13,428 bases of DNA, taken from positions 1 through 13,428 of the forward strand of contig JAFYOG010000146.1 of assembly GCA_017560285.1 (NCBI GenBank), given 5' to 3'. Shown piece by piece: positions 7,261 through 13,428 of this stretch. The position numbers and the translations under genes were made by a program. Every line of letters starts with the position of its first letter. Positions within the stretch are counted from its first letter, which is position 1. The DNA is from Clostridia bacterium. GTDB taxonomy: Bacteria; Bacillota; Clostridia; Oscillospirales; CAG-382. The notes under the pieces were generated by a model that was given only the letters and a program-made list of their open reading frames with translations, was not told the DNA's origin and ran no database searches.

Positions 7261-8094
7261 ATGGATTACAAAAGAATTTTAACAGTACAAGACATTTCCT
7301 GCTTTGGTCAATGCTCGCTTACCGTTGCATTGCCCATACTTTCTGCTTGCGGCGCAGAAACCGTAATTATCCCTTCGGCTGTGCTTTCTACCCACACCGG
7401 CGGGTTCAGCGGCTTTACCTTCCGCGACCTTTCTGACGATATCCCTGCTATTTCTGCCCATTGGCAGAAGGAAGGTATCGATTTTGATGCCATATACACA
7501 GGTTATCTTGGCAGTTTAAAGCAGATCGATATGGTTAAGGACCTTTTTAAGAACCATACACGCAAGGGCGGTATAAAGGTTGTTGACCCTGCAATGGCAG
7601 ACAACGGTAACCTTTATTACGGCTTCGACCAAGAATATGCCAACGCTATGGCAACCCTTTGTAAGGAAGCCGATATTGTGTTGCCCAACATTACCGAGGC
7701 TTGCTTTATGACAGGTGTTGAATATAAAGAAAGCTACGACAGAGAATATATCGATACCATTCTTGCCGCATTGGAAAATGCAGGAATGAAGGATATTATA
7801 CTTACGGGTGTTTCCTTTAACAAAGAAACCACCGGTGTTATTGTTAAAACAAGCAAGGGTGTTGAATATTACAGCCACAAAAAAATTCCCGTGGGCAGCC
7901 ACGGCACCGGCGACGTTTATGCAAGTGCTTTTTGCGGTGCATTGCTTAGGGGCAAAAGCAGCTTTGATGCAGCAAGCATCGCCGCAAACTACACCTTGCG
8001 CTGTATAGAAAACACCATTGGCGACGAAAGCCACAAATACGGCGTTAAGTTCGAAACCGCTATTCCTTATTTGATAGAAGAATTAAATAAATAA
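7261..8094 (+). CDS. Pyridoxal/pyridoxamine kinase (PdxK/PdxY type)
   Basis: A 277-residue ribokinase-family enzyme that phosphorylates B6 vitamers to feed PLP synthesis. The N-terminus QDISCFGQCSLTVALPIL and STHTGGF (residues 10-26 and 43-49) match clostridial pyridoxamine kinases. Further motifs are DPAMADNG (109-116, the DPVMGD block), LPNITEA (141-147) and the anion-hole GSHGTGDVYASAF (212-224) with catalytic D218. AAGGAAG lies 10 bases before the ATG, inside the end of cysK. It is the last gene of the operon and a terminator follows at once. The placement suggests supply of PLP to CysK. Hydroxymethylpyrimidine kinase (ThiD) is the main alternative but fits the N-terminal motif less well. 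Whether PdxK or PdxY is the better symbol cannot be decided here. Confidence 0.88.
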   Translation: MDYKRILTVQDISCFGQCSLTVALPILSACGAETVIIPSAVLSTHTGGFSGFTFRDLSDDIPAISAHWQKEGIDFDAIYTGYLGSLKQIDMVKDLFKNHTRKGGIKVVDPAMADNGNLYYGFDQEYANAMATLCKEADIVLPNITEACFMTGVEYKESYDREYIDTILAALENAGMKDIILTGVSFNKETTGVIVKTSKGVEYYSHKKIPVGSHGTGDVYASAFCGALLRGKSSFDAASIAANYTLRCIENTIGDESHKYGVKFETAIPYLIEELNK

Positions 8095-8097
8095 AAC

Positions 8098-8130
8098 AAA
8101 AATCCACTTCCATTGAAGTGGATTTTTTAT
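8098..8130. terminator. Bidirectional terminator between the convergent kinase and DD-carboxypeptidase genes
   Basis: A perfect 13-bp stem (8098-8110 with 8115-8127) closes a CATT loop. It has a T run on the plus strand (8123-8128) and AAAAA on the left that becomes a T run on the minus strand. It serves the operon ending at 8094 and the minus-strand gene whose stop codon (8127-8129) overlaps its edge. Confidence 0.92.
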
Positions 8131-9179
8131 TTGCCTGCTTGGGTAGCAGGGTTATAAATTTCTTCGGCGTAATGATAGCGGTATGCCATTTCTATAAGCG
8201 TGCTTGTATGCACGTAACGGGACGAATTATCGGCGCATTTGGCGGTGATAAGTATATAATTATCGTTTTCGATGCTTAGCACCGTAACAAGGCAAGCCCC
8301 CGCAAGGTTGGTGGTGCCGGTTTTACCGCCCACAATATCCTGACGGAAGAATCTGCTTTCCTCGTTAAGGAATAAATTAGAATTGGTTAGGTTAAATTTA
8401 TGGCCCGATTCTGTCTTAAAGCTTATTTGCTTGGTTGCCATCGCCGTTGAGGTGATAGGGTTCTTTAGCCCCAAGGAATAGATTAACGCAATATCCTTTA
8501 CGGTGGTGTAGTGGTTTTCGTTATCCCAACCGTCGGGGTTAACGAAATGGCTGTCTGCGGCGCCGATTTCGTTACAAAAATCGTTCATAAGCTGGGCAAA
8601 AGCCGCAACCGCATCTTTATCGGAAAGCTGTTCGTTACCTTGAATACTTCTTGCAACGTTAACGGCGATGGTATAAGCCGCATCGTTACCCGAAGGTAGC
8701 ATTAAGCCGTAAATAAGCTGTTCTAAGGAAAGACGCATACCCTGCCCCAGCCACATTATGCTTGAGCCCTCGTTAACCAAATTAAGCTCGGTTCCTACCT
8801 TAAAAACGGCATCGGCACTGCAATATTTAAGGGCAGTAAGGGCGGTTACCATTTTGGTAAGGCTTGCGGGATACAATTTTTCGTTGGGGGATTGGGTGCA
8901 ATAGCCCTTTAAGCTTCTTGCGTTATATATGCCCGCAAAGGGAACCTCGGGCAGGAAATTATCGTTATATGTATAGCTTGGCTCGCTATAAGAATAAGAA
9001 ACGTCGGGAAGTTCTAAGGGTTGCTCTATATCCGAGCTTTCGGGCACAGAGGAAGCGTTAGAATTTATATCGGGTTGGCTTTGTTCTGCAGGCTCGCCGC
9101 CGTTACCGCAGGCAAAAAAAGACACCGCCAAAAATGCGACAAGTGTTAGCAATATTGCCTTTTTTGCGAAATTAAGCAT
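8127..9179 (-). CDS. D-alanyl-D-alanine carboxypeptidase (peptidase S11), probable lipoprotein
   Basis: A serine DD-carboxypeptidase that trims the terminal D-Ala of peptidoglycan stem peptides outside the membrane. From the ATG at 9179 it is 350 residues. A hydrophobic signal (about 8-23) ends in SFFAC, so C24 may be lipidated, though the lipobox is imperfect. A Ser/Pro/Glu-rich and then Tyr-rich linker (about 25-78) follows. The S11 catalytic motifs are complete: SLTK (S106, K109), SGN (163-165) and KTG (286-288). The protein ends soon after the catalytic domain and lacks a PBP5-type C-terminal domain, so anchoring would be by the N-terminal lipid. The start was chosen because AGAGG lies 5 bases upstream; an in-frame start at 9215 would read through the upstream hairpin. 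Only 65 bases separate it from the aldolase gene, and I see no convincing promoter of its own. Confidence 0.9.
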   Translation of the reverse strand: MLNFAKKAILLTLVAFLAVSFFACGNGGEPAEQSQPDINSNASSVPESSDIEQPLELPDVSYSYSEPSYTYNDNFLPEVPFAGIYNARSLKGYCTQSPNEKLYPASLTKMVTALTALKYCSADAVFKVGTELNLVNEGSSIMWLGQGMRLSLEQLIYGLMLPSGNDAAYTIAVNVARSIQGNEQLSDKDAVAAFAQLMNDFCNEIGAADSHFVNPDGWDNENHYTTVKDIALIYSLGLKNPITSTAMATKQISFKTESGHKFNLTNSNLFLNEESRFFRQDIVGGKTGTTNLAGACLVTVLSIENDNYILITAKCADNSSRYVHTSTLIEMAYRYHYAEEIYNPATQAGK

Positions 9180-9195
9180 AGAAACCTCTTTTATA

Positions 9196-9229
9196 AAGAC
9201 ACCTGCGGAAAGCAACCTTTCCGCAGGTG
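9196..9229 (-). terminator. Strong hairpin terminator between the aldolase and DD-carboxypeptidase genes
   Basis: A perfect 13-bp, GC-rich stem (9200-9212 with 9217-9229) closes a 4-base loop. On the minus strand it is followed by TCTTTATAAAAG, a weak T tract, and by the ribosome site of the carboxypeptidase gene only about 10 bases later. It should end most aldolase transcripts, while readthrough could feed the next gene. It could alternatively be a processing or stability element for the aldolase mRNA. Confidence 0.8.
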
Positions 9230-9244
9230 AAAGTTTTAAATGAT

Positions 9245-10180
9245 TTATGCCTTGCCGTTGCAGCCGAGAACGTTAACGAGCTTGTGTTTAACAAGTTCCT
9301 TAATGTTAGCACGAGCGGGGCTGAGGTACTGTCTGGGGTCGAAGTGATCGGGAGCCTGATTGAAGTGTTCGCGGATAGCAGCAGTCATAGCAAGACGAAG
9401 GTCAGAGTCGATGTTGATCTTACATACAGCCATGGAAGCAGCCTTACGAAGCATATCTTCGGGAATACCGATAGCATCGGGCATTCTACCGCCGTTAGCG
9501 TTGATGATATCAACGTACTTGGGAATTACAGAGGATGCACCGTGAAGAACGATGGGGAAGCCGGGAAGACGCTTTTCAACTTCTTCCAAAATGTCGAAGC
9601 GAAGCTGGGGCTTCTGACCGGGCTTGAACTTGTATGCACCGTGAGAAGTACCGATAGCGATAGCCAAAGAGTCTACGCCGGTCTTTTCTACGAATTCCTG
9701 TACCTGATCGGGATCGGTGTAGGAAGCGTCCTTTTCGGAAACGTTAACTGCATCTTCGATACCTGCAAGTCTGCCAAGTTCGCCTTCAACAGTAACGCCG
9801 TGAGCGTGTGCATATTCTACTACCTGACGGGTAAGAGCGATGTTGTCTTCGAAGCTGTGGTGAGAACCGTCGATCATAACGGAGGTGAAGCCGCCGTCGA
9901 TGCAGGACTTACAAAGTTCGAAGGTGTCGCCGTGGTCAAGGTGAAGTGCGATAGGAAGACCGGTTTCCTGAATAGCAGCTTCAACAAGCTTTACAAGGTA
10001 GGTGTGGTTAGCATATTTTCTTGCGCCGGAAGATACCTGAAGAATAAGGGGTGCGTTTTCTTCCTTTGCTGCTTCGGTGATACCCTGGATAATTTCCATG
10101 TTGTTTACGTTAAACGCACCGATAGCATAGCCGCCTTTATAGGCTTTTTCAAACATTTCTTTTGTAGATACGAGAGGCAT
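9245..10180 (-). CDS. fba: Fructose-1,6-bisphosphate aldolase, class II
   Basis: The glycolytic aldolase that interconverts fructose 1,6-bisphosphate with dihydroxyacetone phosphate and glyceraldehyde 3-phosphate (EC 4.1.2.13), zinc dependent and cytosolic. The 311-residue length is typical of the short class IIb form. The sequence opens MPLVSTKEMF. Catalytic D82 and zinc ligand H83 lie in LHLDHGD, a conserved acidic loop is EGELG (132-136), and zinc ligands H180 (GTSHGAYK) and H213 (LHGASS) are present, as is NIDSD (256-260). AAAGGAG precedes the ATG, with a near-consensus promoter upstream. The coding strand looks rich in codons typical of highly expressed genes, as expected for glycolysis. 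It stands as a single gene with its own promoter and terminator. Confidence 0.97.
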   Translation of the reverse strand: MPLVSTKEMFEKAYKGGYAIGAFNVNNMEIIQGITEAAKEENAPLILQVSSGARKYANHTYLVKLVEAAIQETGLPIALHLDHGDTFELCKSCIDGGFTSVMIDGSHHSFEDNIALTRQVVEYAHAHGVTVEGELGRLAGIEDAVNVSEKDASYTDPDQVQEFVEKTGVDSLAIAIGTSHGAYKFKPGQKPQLRFDILEEVEKRLPGFPIVLHGASSVIPKYVDIINANGGRMPDAIGIPEDMLRKAASMAVCKINIDSDLRLAMTAAIREHFNQAPDHFDPRQYLSPARANIKELVKHKLVNVLGCNGKA

Positions 10181-10219
10181 TTTAATAATCTCCTTTTTGC
10201 ATTATTTCTTTGCTATTAC

Positions 10220-10248
10220 AGTTTAACTTTTTTCGCCCCAAAAGTCAA
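10220..10248 (-). promoter_or_regulatory. Sigma-A promoter of fba
   Basis: On the minus strand, TTGACT (10243-10248) and TAAACT (10220-10225) are 17 bases apart. Transcription should start near 10213, giving a leader of about 32 bases with AAAGGAG 8 or 9 bases before the ATG. Confidence 0.82.
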
Positions 10249-10289
10249 TATTATTTTTATATTTTGTTCTATTTTTGGGGTATAAAAAG

Positions 10290-10318
10290 CAAAAAAGGCT
10301 TCAAACGAAGCCTTTTTA
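10290..10318. terminator. Rho-independent terminator after the glucosaminidase gene
   Basis: An 11-bp perfect stem (10292-10302 with 10307-10317) closes an AAAC loop, with T runs on both strands. It lies just past the stop codon of the gene that ends at 10322 and isolates it from the fba promoter. Confidence 0.9.
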
Positions 10319-10321
10319 TCT

Positions 10322-12967
10322 TTAGGGAATTGAATAGGTGTTGAAGTAAGCGCGCTTAAGCAGAATATAATCGCGCACGTTTAGGTAATCCTTACCGCTT
10401 ATTTGGGCGGCGGAAAGATAAACGCCTTCAAGATCGTAGGTGTTAAAGAATGCGCGCTTTACAAGCATATAATCGCGGGCATCGATTTCGCCGTTACCGT
10501 TTACGTCGCCCTTTACCACAATGGCGGCTACGGTTCTTTCGGTTCCGTTAACGGTGGCGATTATTCTTGCACCGGTGGAGATAAATTCGTTTTCCTTAAT
10601 TTCCTTACCGTCTTTATTTACAACGCGGAAATTACCTGTGAAGTTTGTTACAAAATCGGAACACTTGGTTTTGGCATATACGCCGGTTAGAATGCCGTCG
10701 GTAAGGTCCAAGCTATCGTTAACCAAGGTAAAATCGGTTTCGGGCTTGGGGATTTCCGCCAAAAGCTTGCCTGTTATTTGAATATAATCTGCCGAGCAAT
10801 AGCCCGAAAGGTTATCGGTTTCGATTTTGTACCAATTATCGGCAACGTCACCTATTACGGTAACTATATTATCGTTTTGAAGCTTGCCCACTATGGTTGC
10901 GCTTGTAGAGGGGCTTTGGCGAACGTTAAGGTTATCGTCAATACCAACAACCTTGCCCTGATAAAGGCTTATTATATAATCTGCCGAGGCGTAGCCGGTT
11001 ATGCCGTTATAATGAACCTTATACCAGCCGTTGGAAAGCGAAGAAACGATAATGCGTTCTCCGTTTGTCATTTCACCAAGAATTTTTGCAGAAGAGCTTG
11101 CGGTTTCGCGAATGTTCAGCGTGCTGGCGTTAACGATTGCATACCATGCGCCATCGGGGATAGTATCGGCTCCGCCGCCCATATCCGGCGCGGTACTGCT
11201 TCCGCCCTGATTTGGGATTTCGGCACTGCCGTCGAGCTTGGCATAGCCGTATATGGTATCGCCGTCGGCGGCAGAGCCTATAATATAGCTCCAACCGTCG
11301 GCTTCCTCGCCAACAATTATTATATCGCCTGCCGACAAGGCGCCCAAGCGGTCGGATTCGGCAGAGGCAGATTTATAAACCGAAACGGTTTCGTTAGCGG
11401 TGGCTTTATTTATTGTTGCGCCGTCGGGAATAAGGTTAACGTATATACAGAACACGTAGCCGGTAACAGTCTTGTTACGGTTGGTTACACCCGTAACCTT
11501 GTACCAATAGCCCTCGGGCTCGCCGTGGATAGTTATTTCGTTAAGGAAGGGCACGGTGCCCAAGGAATCGCCGTCCCATTCGGGGGTTTGGCGCACGCGC
11601 AAGCCGTCGGAGGAGGTGATAATGCCCTTATAATCCTTTTGCTGTTGCGCTACGGTAAGGGTTAACGTTGCGGATGCACCCCCTGCCGCATAGGCGGTAA
11701 TGGTGGTGGTGCCCTCTGCAACGGCGGTTATTATGCCCTCTTGGGTAACGGTGGCAACGGCTTCGTCGCCGCTTTCCCAATTTAAAATCGCGTCTACCGC
11801 ATCGATAGATGCAACCGAAACGGGAACCTTATAATTATCGCCTACACCAAGGGTAGCGTTATCCTTTACAAAGGATATTGTGCTTACGTTGCGCTTGTTC
11901 ATATAAACGTATTCCGCAAGAACGTAGCCTGTAACAAGGTCGCCCTCTTTGTTATAGCCCATAACCTCTAAAAACTTATCGCCCTCGGCAGAGGTATAAA
12001 CCTCATCCGAAAGCACCTTTATGCCGTAGCCGCGGTAAATTTTGCTTTTGTTAGGGGCGGTTTTAGAGGGGGTTGTGCGAACGTAAACGTCGCTTTCTAT
12101 AACGGTGGCGTTGCAATCTACGTAAACTATACAGCAAGCTTCCCTGCCGTTGGCAAGGGTTGCGGTTATAAACGCCATACCGTGGGCAACCGCCGTTACC
12201 CTGCCGTTTTCGTCAACGGTGGCAACTGCGGGGTTATCGCTTTCCCAAGTGATAGCTGTGGGAGCTTTATCTGCGGGGTAATAGGTTATATTAAGGTCGT
12301 ATTGCTCGCCGGATTCTAAACGCACCCGTTCGGTATCGCATACCAAGGCAACGATGCCGTCTTCGTCGGGGGTTAAATCGTCGTAATAGGTTAAGCCGTA
12401 GGTTTCCAAAACCTTAATCGCCTGTTGAACGTAGCCGTTATCGTTACAATAGCCGCCGTCTACAATAGCCTGCATTGCAACGGCATAATCCTTTTCGCCT
12501 ATGACGGCGGTATAGCGGCTGCTGTCAAGGAACAGCTTGCTGTGAACGGCAACGCTTTCCGCCCAGCTATCGTGGGCGCGCCAAGCCGAGGTTTCGTTAG
12601 CCTTTAGTTGACCTAAAGAAACCAAAAAATCGCCGTAGGAGTTATACAGCAAGGAAGTATTTTGGTTATAAACCTTGCCTTCCCAAGAGCTGTACGCCTT
12701 TATTCCAAACAAATTGTTGCCGCCGACTGGCAAGGAATATCTACCCCAGCCGCCCTCGTATATGGCTTGCGCAAGGCTTACCGAGGCAAGAATATCGGTT
12801 TCGTAATAATCTGCGCGGGCATAAGAGCCAAGCAAGCGCAAATAATACTGCTGATGCAGGTTTAAGCCTGCGTAGTTAGCCTCTGCCCTAACCGTTACAG
12901 GGAAGGCAAATGCCGTTAACACAAGCATTATTGCAAGCAACAGAGATATGTATTTTGACCCTTTCAA
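10322..12967 (-). CDS. Secreted N-acetylglucosaminidase (GH73 type) with Big_2, SH3b and dockerin modules
   Basis: A peptidoglycan hydrolase of 881 residues from a TTG start. Order of parts: signal peptide 1-28 (cut after VRA); glucosaminidase domain about 35-195, with AQAIYEGGWG and the presumed catalytic E71, then NNLFGIKAY (84-92); Big_2 domain 208-285; SH3b-like 288-356; Big_2 361-440; SH3b 446-512; SH3b 519-579; Gly/Ser linker 581-603; SH3b 607-666; SH3b 672-730; a beta domain 743-818; and a dockerin-like tail 820-878 whose first calcium loop is DVNGNGEIDARD. The enzyme would cut the GlcNAc-MurNAc glycan bond, with SH3b modules holding the wall. TTG was chosen because AGGGGAG lies 6 bases before it and the signal peptide then starts correctly. 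The ATG at 13003 falls at the predicted transcription start. Confidence 0.88.
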   Translation of the reverse strand: MKGSKYISLLLAIMLVLTAFAFPVTVRAEANYAGLNLHQQYYLRLLGSYARADYYETDILASVSLAQAIYEGGWGRYSLPVGGNNLFGIKAYSSWEGKVYNQNTSLLYNSYGDFLVSLGQLKANETSAWRAHDSWAESVAVHSKLFLDSSRYTAVIGEKDYAVAMQAIVDGGYCNDNGYVQQAIKVLETYGLTYYDDLTPDEDGIVALVCDTERVRLESGEQYDLNITYYPADKAPTAITWESDNPAVATVDENGRVTAVAHGMAFITATLANGREACCIVYVDCNATVIESDVYVRTTPSKTAPNKSKIYRGYGIKVLSDEVYTSAEGDKFLEVMGYNKEGDLVTGYVLAEYVYMNKRNVSTISFVKDNATLGVGDNYKVPVSVASIDAVDAILNWESGDEAVATVTQEGIITAVAEGTTTITAYAAGGASATLTLTVAQQQKDYKGIITSSDGLRVRQTPEWDGDSLGTVPFLNEITIHGEPEGYWYKVTGVTNRNKTVTGYVFCIYVNLIPDGATINKATANETVSVYKSASAESDRLGALSAGDIIIVGEEADGWSYIIGSAADGDTIYGYAKLDGSAEIPNQGGSSTAPDMGGGADTIPDGAWYAIVNASTLNIRETASSSAKILGEMTNGERIIVSSLSNGWYKVHYNGITGYASADYIISLYQGKVVGIDDNLNVRQSPSTSATIVGKLQNDNIVTVIGDVADNWYKIETDNLSGYCSADYIQITGKLLAEIPKPETDFTLVNDSLDLTDGILTGVYAKTKCSDFVTNFTGNFRVVNKDGKEIKENEFISTGARIIATVNGTERTVAAIVVKGDVNGNGEIDARDYMLVKRAFFNTYDLEGVYLSAAQISGKDYLNVRDYILLKRAYFNTYSIP
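10335..10479 (-). repeat. Two copies of a 43-base repeat encoding the dockerin helices
   Basis: 10335-10377 and 10437-10479 match at 34 of 43 bases without gaps and are 102 bases (34 codons) apart. They encode VRDYILLKRAYFNTY and ARDYMLVKRAFFNTY, the helix following each dockerin loop. Confidence 0.85.
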
Positions 12968-12973
12968 AAGGAA

Positions 12974-12980
12974 CTCCCCT
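12974..12980 (-). promoter_or_regulatory. Ribosome binding site that fixes the TTG start of the glucosaminidase
   Basis: AGGGGAG on the minus strand lies 6 bases before the TTG at 12965-12967. No comparable site precedes the ATG at 13003. Confidence 0.85.
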
Positions 12981-13007
12981 TTCACAAAATTTGGTCTATA
13001 CATAGAT

Positions 13008-13036
13008 ATAATAACATATTTAAAACATTATGTCAA
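13008..13036 (-). promoter_or_regulatory. Sigma-A promoter of the glucosaminidase gene
   Basis: On the minus strand, a perfect TTGACA (13031-13036) and TATTAT (13008-13013, five of six) are 17 bases apart. The predicted start is near 13001, with a leader of about 34 bases. Confidence 0.85.
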
Positions 13037-13084
13037 CAGGTAGCATATTTTGACGGCTGCCGTTTTAGTTTGAAAAAACAACGC

Positions 13085-13112
13085 AAAAGGAGCGATTTCT
13101 CGCTCCTTTTTT
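13085..13112. terminator. Rho-independent terminator after the right-edge gene
   Basis: An 11-bp stem (13085-13095 with 13100-13110) closes a TTTC loop. It has T tracts on both strands, six T on the plus strand and four on the minus. It lies 15 bases past the stop codon of the minus-strand gene at 13127. Confidence 0.85.
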
Positions 13113-13126
13113 GTTACTATTTTGGG

Positions 13127-13428
13127 TTATTCTGTTTTCATAGCGTTGGCAAACCGTTCTTCAACCTCGTCGGGGTGGGGCATCCAAGTGTAATAGCTTG
13201 GATATCCGACTTTTTCAAGCTCTAACAGCAATCCTGCGGTAACATAGCATACCTCGTAATGAAACAGCGAATCTTCGGTGATATTACATATATCGTTCAT
13301 CAACTCGGTGTATTCCGTATCTATTATACAACCATAATCATAGAATAAATATTCGTATTCCGCAAAAGCGTACTCGATATAAACGGGATACCAAATATCC
13401 TCTTCCAAATGCTCTGCGGCGTGCTTCA
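13127..13428 (-). CDS. Hypothetical acidic, tyrosine-rich protein, 3' part only
   Basis: An open frame that continues past the right edge. The last 99 residues are visible and start KHAAEHLEEDIWYPVYIEYA. An internal TTG at 13408 could serve as a start, but no ribosome site can be judged so close to the edge and the frame stays open, so I treat the gene as 5'-truncated. The product is acidic and unusually rich in Tyr and Glu, with a hydrophobic patch (VTAGLLLELEKVG) and an ending WMPHPDEVEERFANAMKTE. It has no signal peptide or membrane segment in the visible part. I do not recognise the family. It is followed by its own terminator and is likely a real gene, with no function assigned. Confidence 0.6.
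   Translation of the reverse strand, partial: KHAAEHLEEDIWYPVYIEYAFAEYEYLFYDYGCIIDTEYTELMNDICNITEDSLFHYEVCYVTAGLLLELEKVGYPSYYTWMPHPDEVEERFANAMKTE

Noticed and set aside
9180..9215. Upstream extension of the DD-carboxypeptidase frame to 9215
   Set aside because: The added codons lie in the hairpin and ribosome site; AGAGG is correctly spaced only for the ATG at 9179.
9227..10285. A 352-codon open frame on the plus strand, antisense to fba
   Set aside because: It covers fba exactly in the opposite direction. fba has every catalytic motif, a promoter and a ribosome site; the antisense product is low-complexity and has no such signals. Long antisense frames are common over genes with strong codon bias.
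10778..11665. A 295-codon open frame on the plus strand, antisense to the SH3b region of the glucosaminidase
   Set aside because: No ribosome site, promoter or recognisable domain. The minus strand encodes clear SH3b and Big_2 modules.
1..13428. A mobile element, defence island or CRISPR array
   Set aside because: No transposase, integrase, regularly spaced repeats, nuclease or toxin-antitoxin pair was seen; the genes are mainly housekeeping and cell-wall types.

Overview
The window looks like chromosomal DNA of a spore-forming, anaerobic Bacillota, most likely class Clostridia of the gut Oscillospirales type. This is inferred from three things: short AGGAGG-type ribosome binding sites with consensus sigma-A promoters; the protein families present (an ECF transporter S subunit, a SpoIID-like protein with peptidoglycan-binding repeats, AsnA, a dockerin-tailed glucosaminidase); and U-tailed hairpin terminators after most units. 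Genus cannot be set from the sequence. I see no IS element, phage gene, CRISPR array, tRNA or rRNA, and no non-coding stretch longer than 300 bases.

Layout. At 1-76 (minus) is the 5' end of a sugar O-acetyltransferase gene with its own promoter. At 245-778 (minus) is a solo ECF-type S-component membrane protein. Divergently at 924-2030 (plus) is an uncharacterised nucleotidyltransferase-fold protein (NTP_transf_5 type), and the two promoters face away from each other within 85 bp. At 2103-4436 (plus) is a large modular protein with an N-terminal beta domain, a SpoIID/LytB-like domain and four to five peptidoglycan-binding repeats. A perfect-spacing promoter at 4475-4503 then drives a four-gene operon: VTT/TVP38 membrane protein, asnA, cysK and a pyridoxal/pyridoxamine kinase. 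This operon ends at a bidirectional terminator at 8098-8127. The right half is all on the minus strand. In transcription order from the right it holds the 3' part of an unknown gene (13127-13428), an 881-residue secreted glucosaminidase with Big_2, SH3b and dockerin modules (10322-12967, TTG start), class II fructose-bisphosphate aldolase (9245-10180), and a lipoprotein-like D-Ala-D-Ala carboxypeptidase (8127-9179).

How the genes fit together. Two themes stand out. One is nitrogen and sulfur assimilation with cofactor supply: AsnA fixes ammonium onto aspartate, CysK fixes sulfide onto O-acetylserine using PLP, and the kinase next to it salvages PLP. The other is cell-wall remodelling: the SpoIID-like/PG-binding protein, the DD-carboxypeptidase and the dockerin glucosaminidase all act on peptidoglycan, probably at different stages (spore and vegetative). 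No clearly new multi-gene system is visible. The most interesting items are the SpoIID-PGB fusion, the dockerin-tailed autolysin with a decayed second calcium loop, the strong terminator between the aldolase and the carboxypeptidase, and the PLP kinase placed beside a PLP enzyme.
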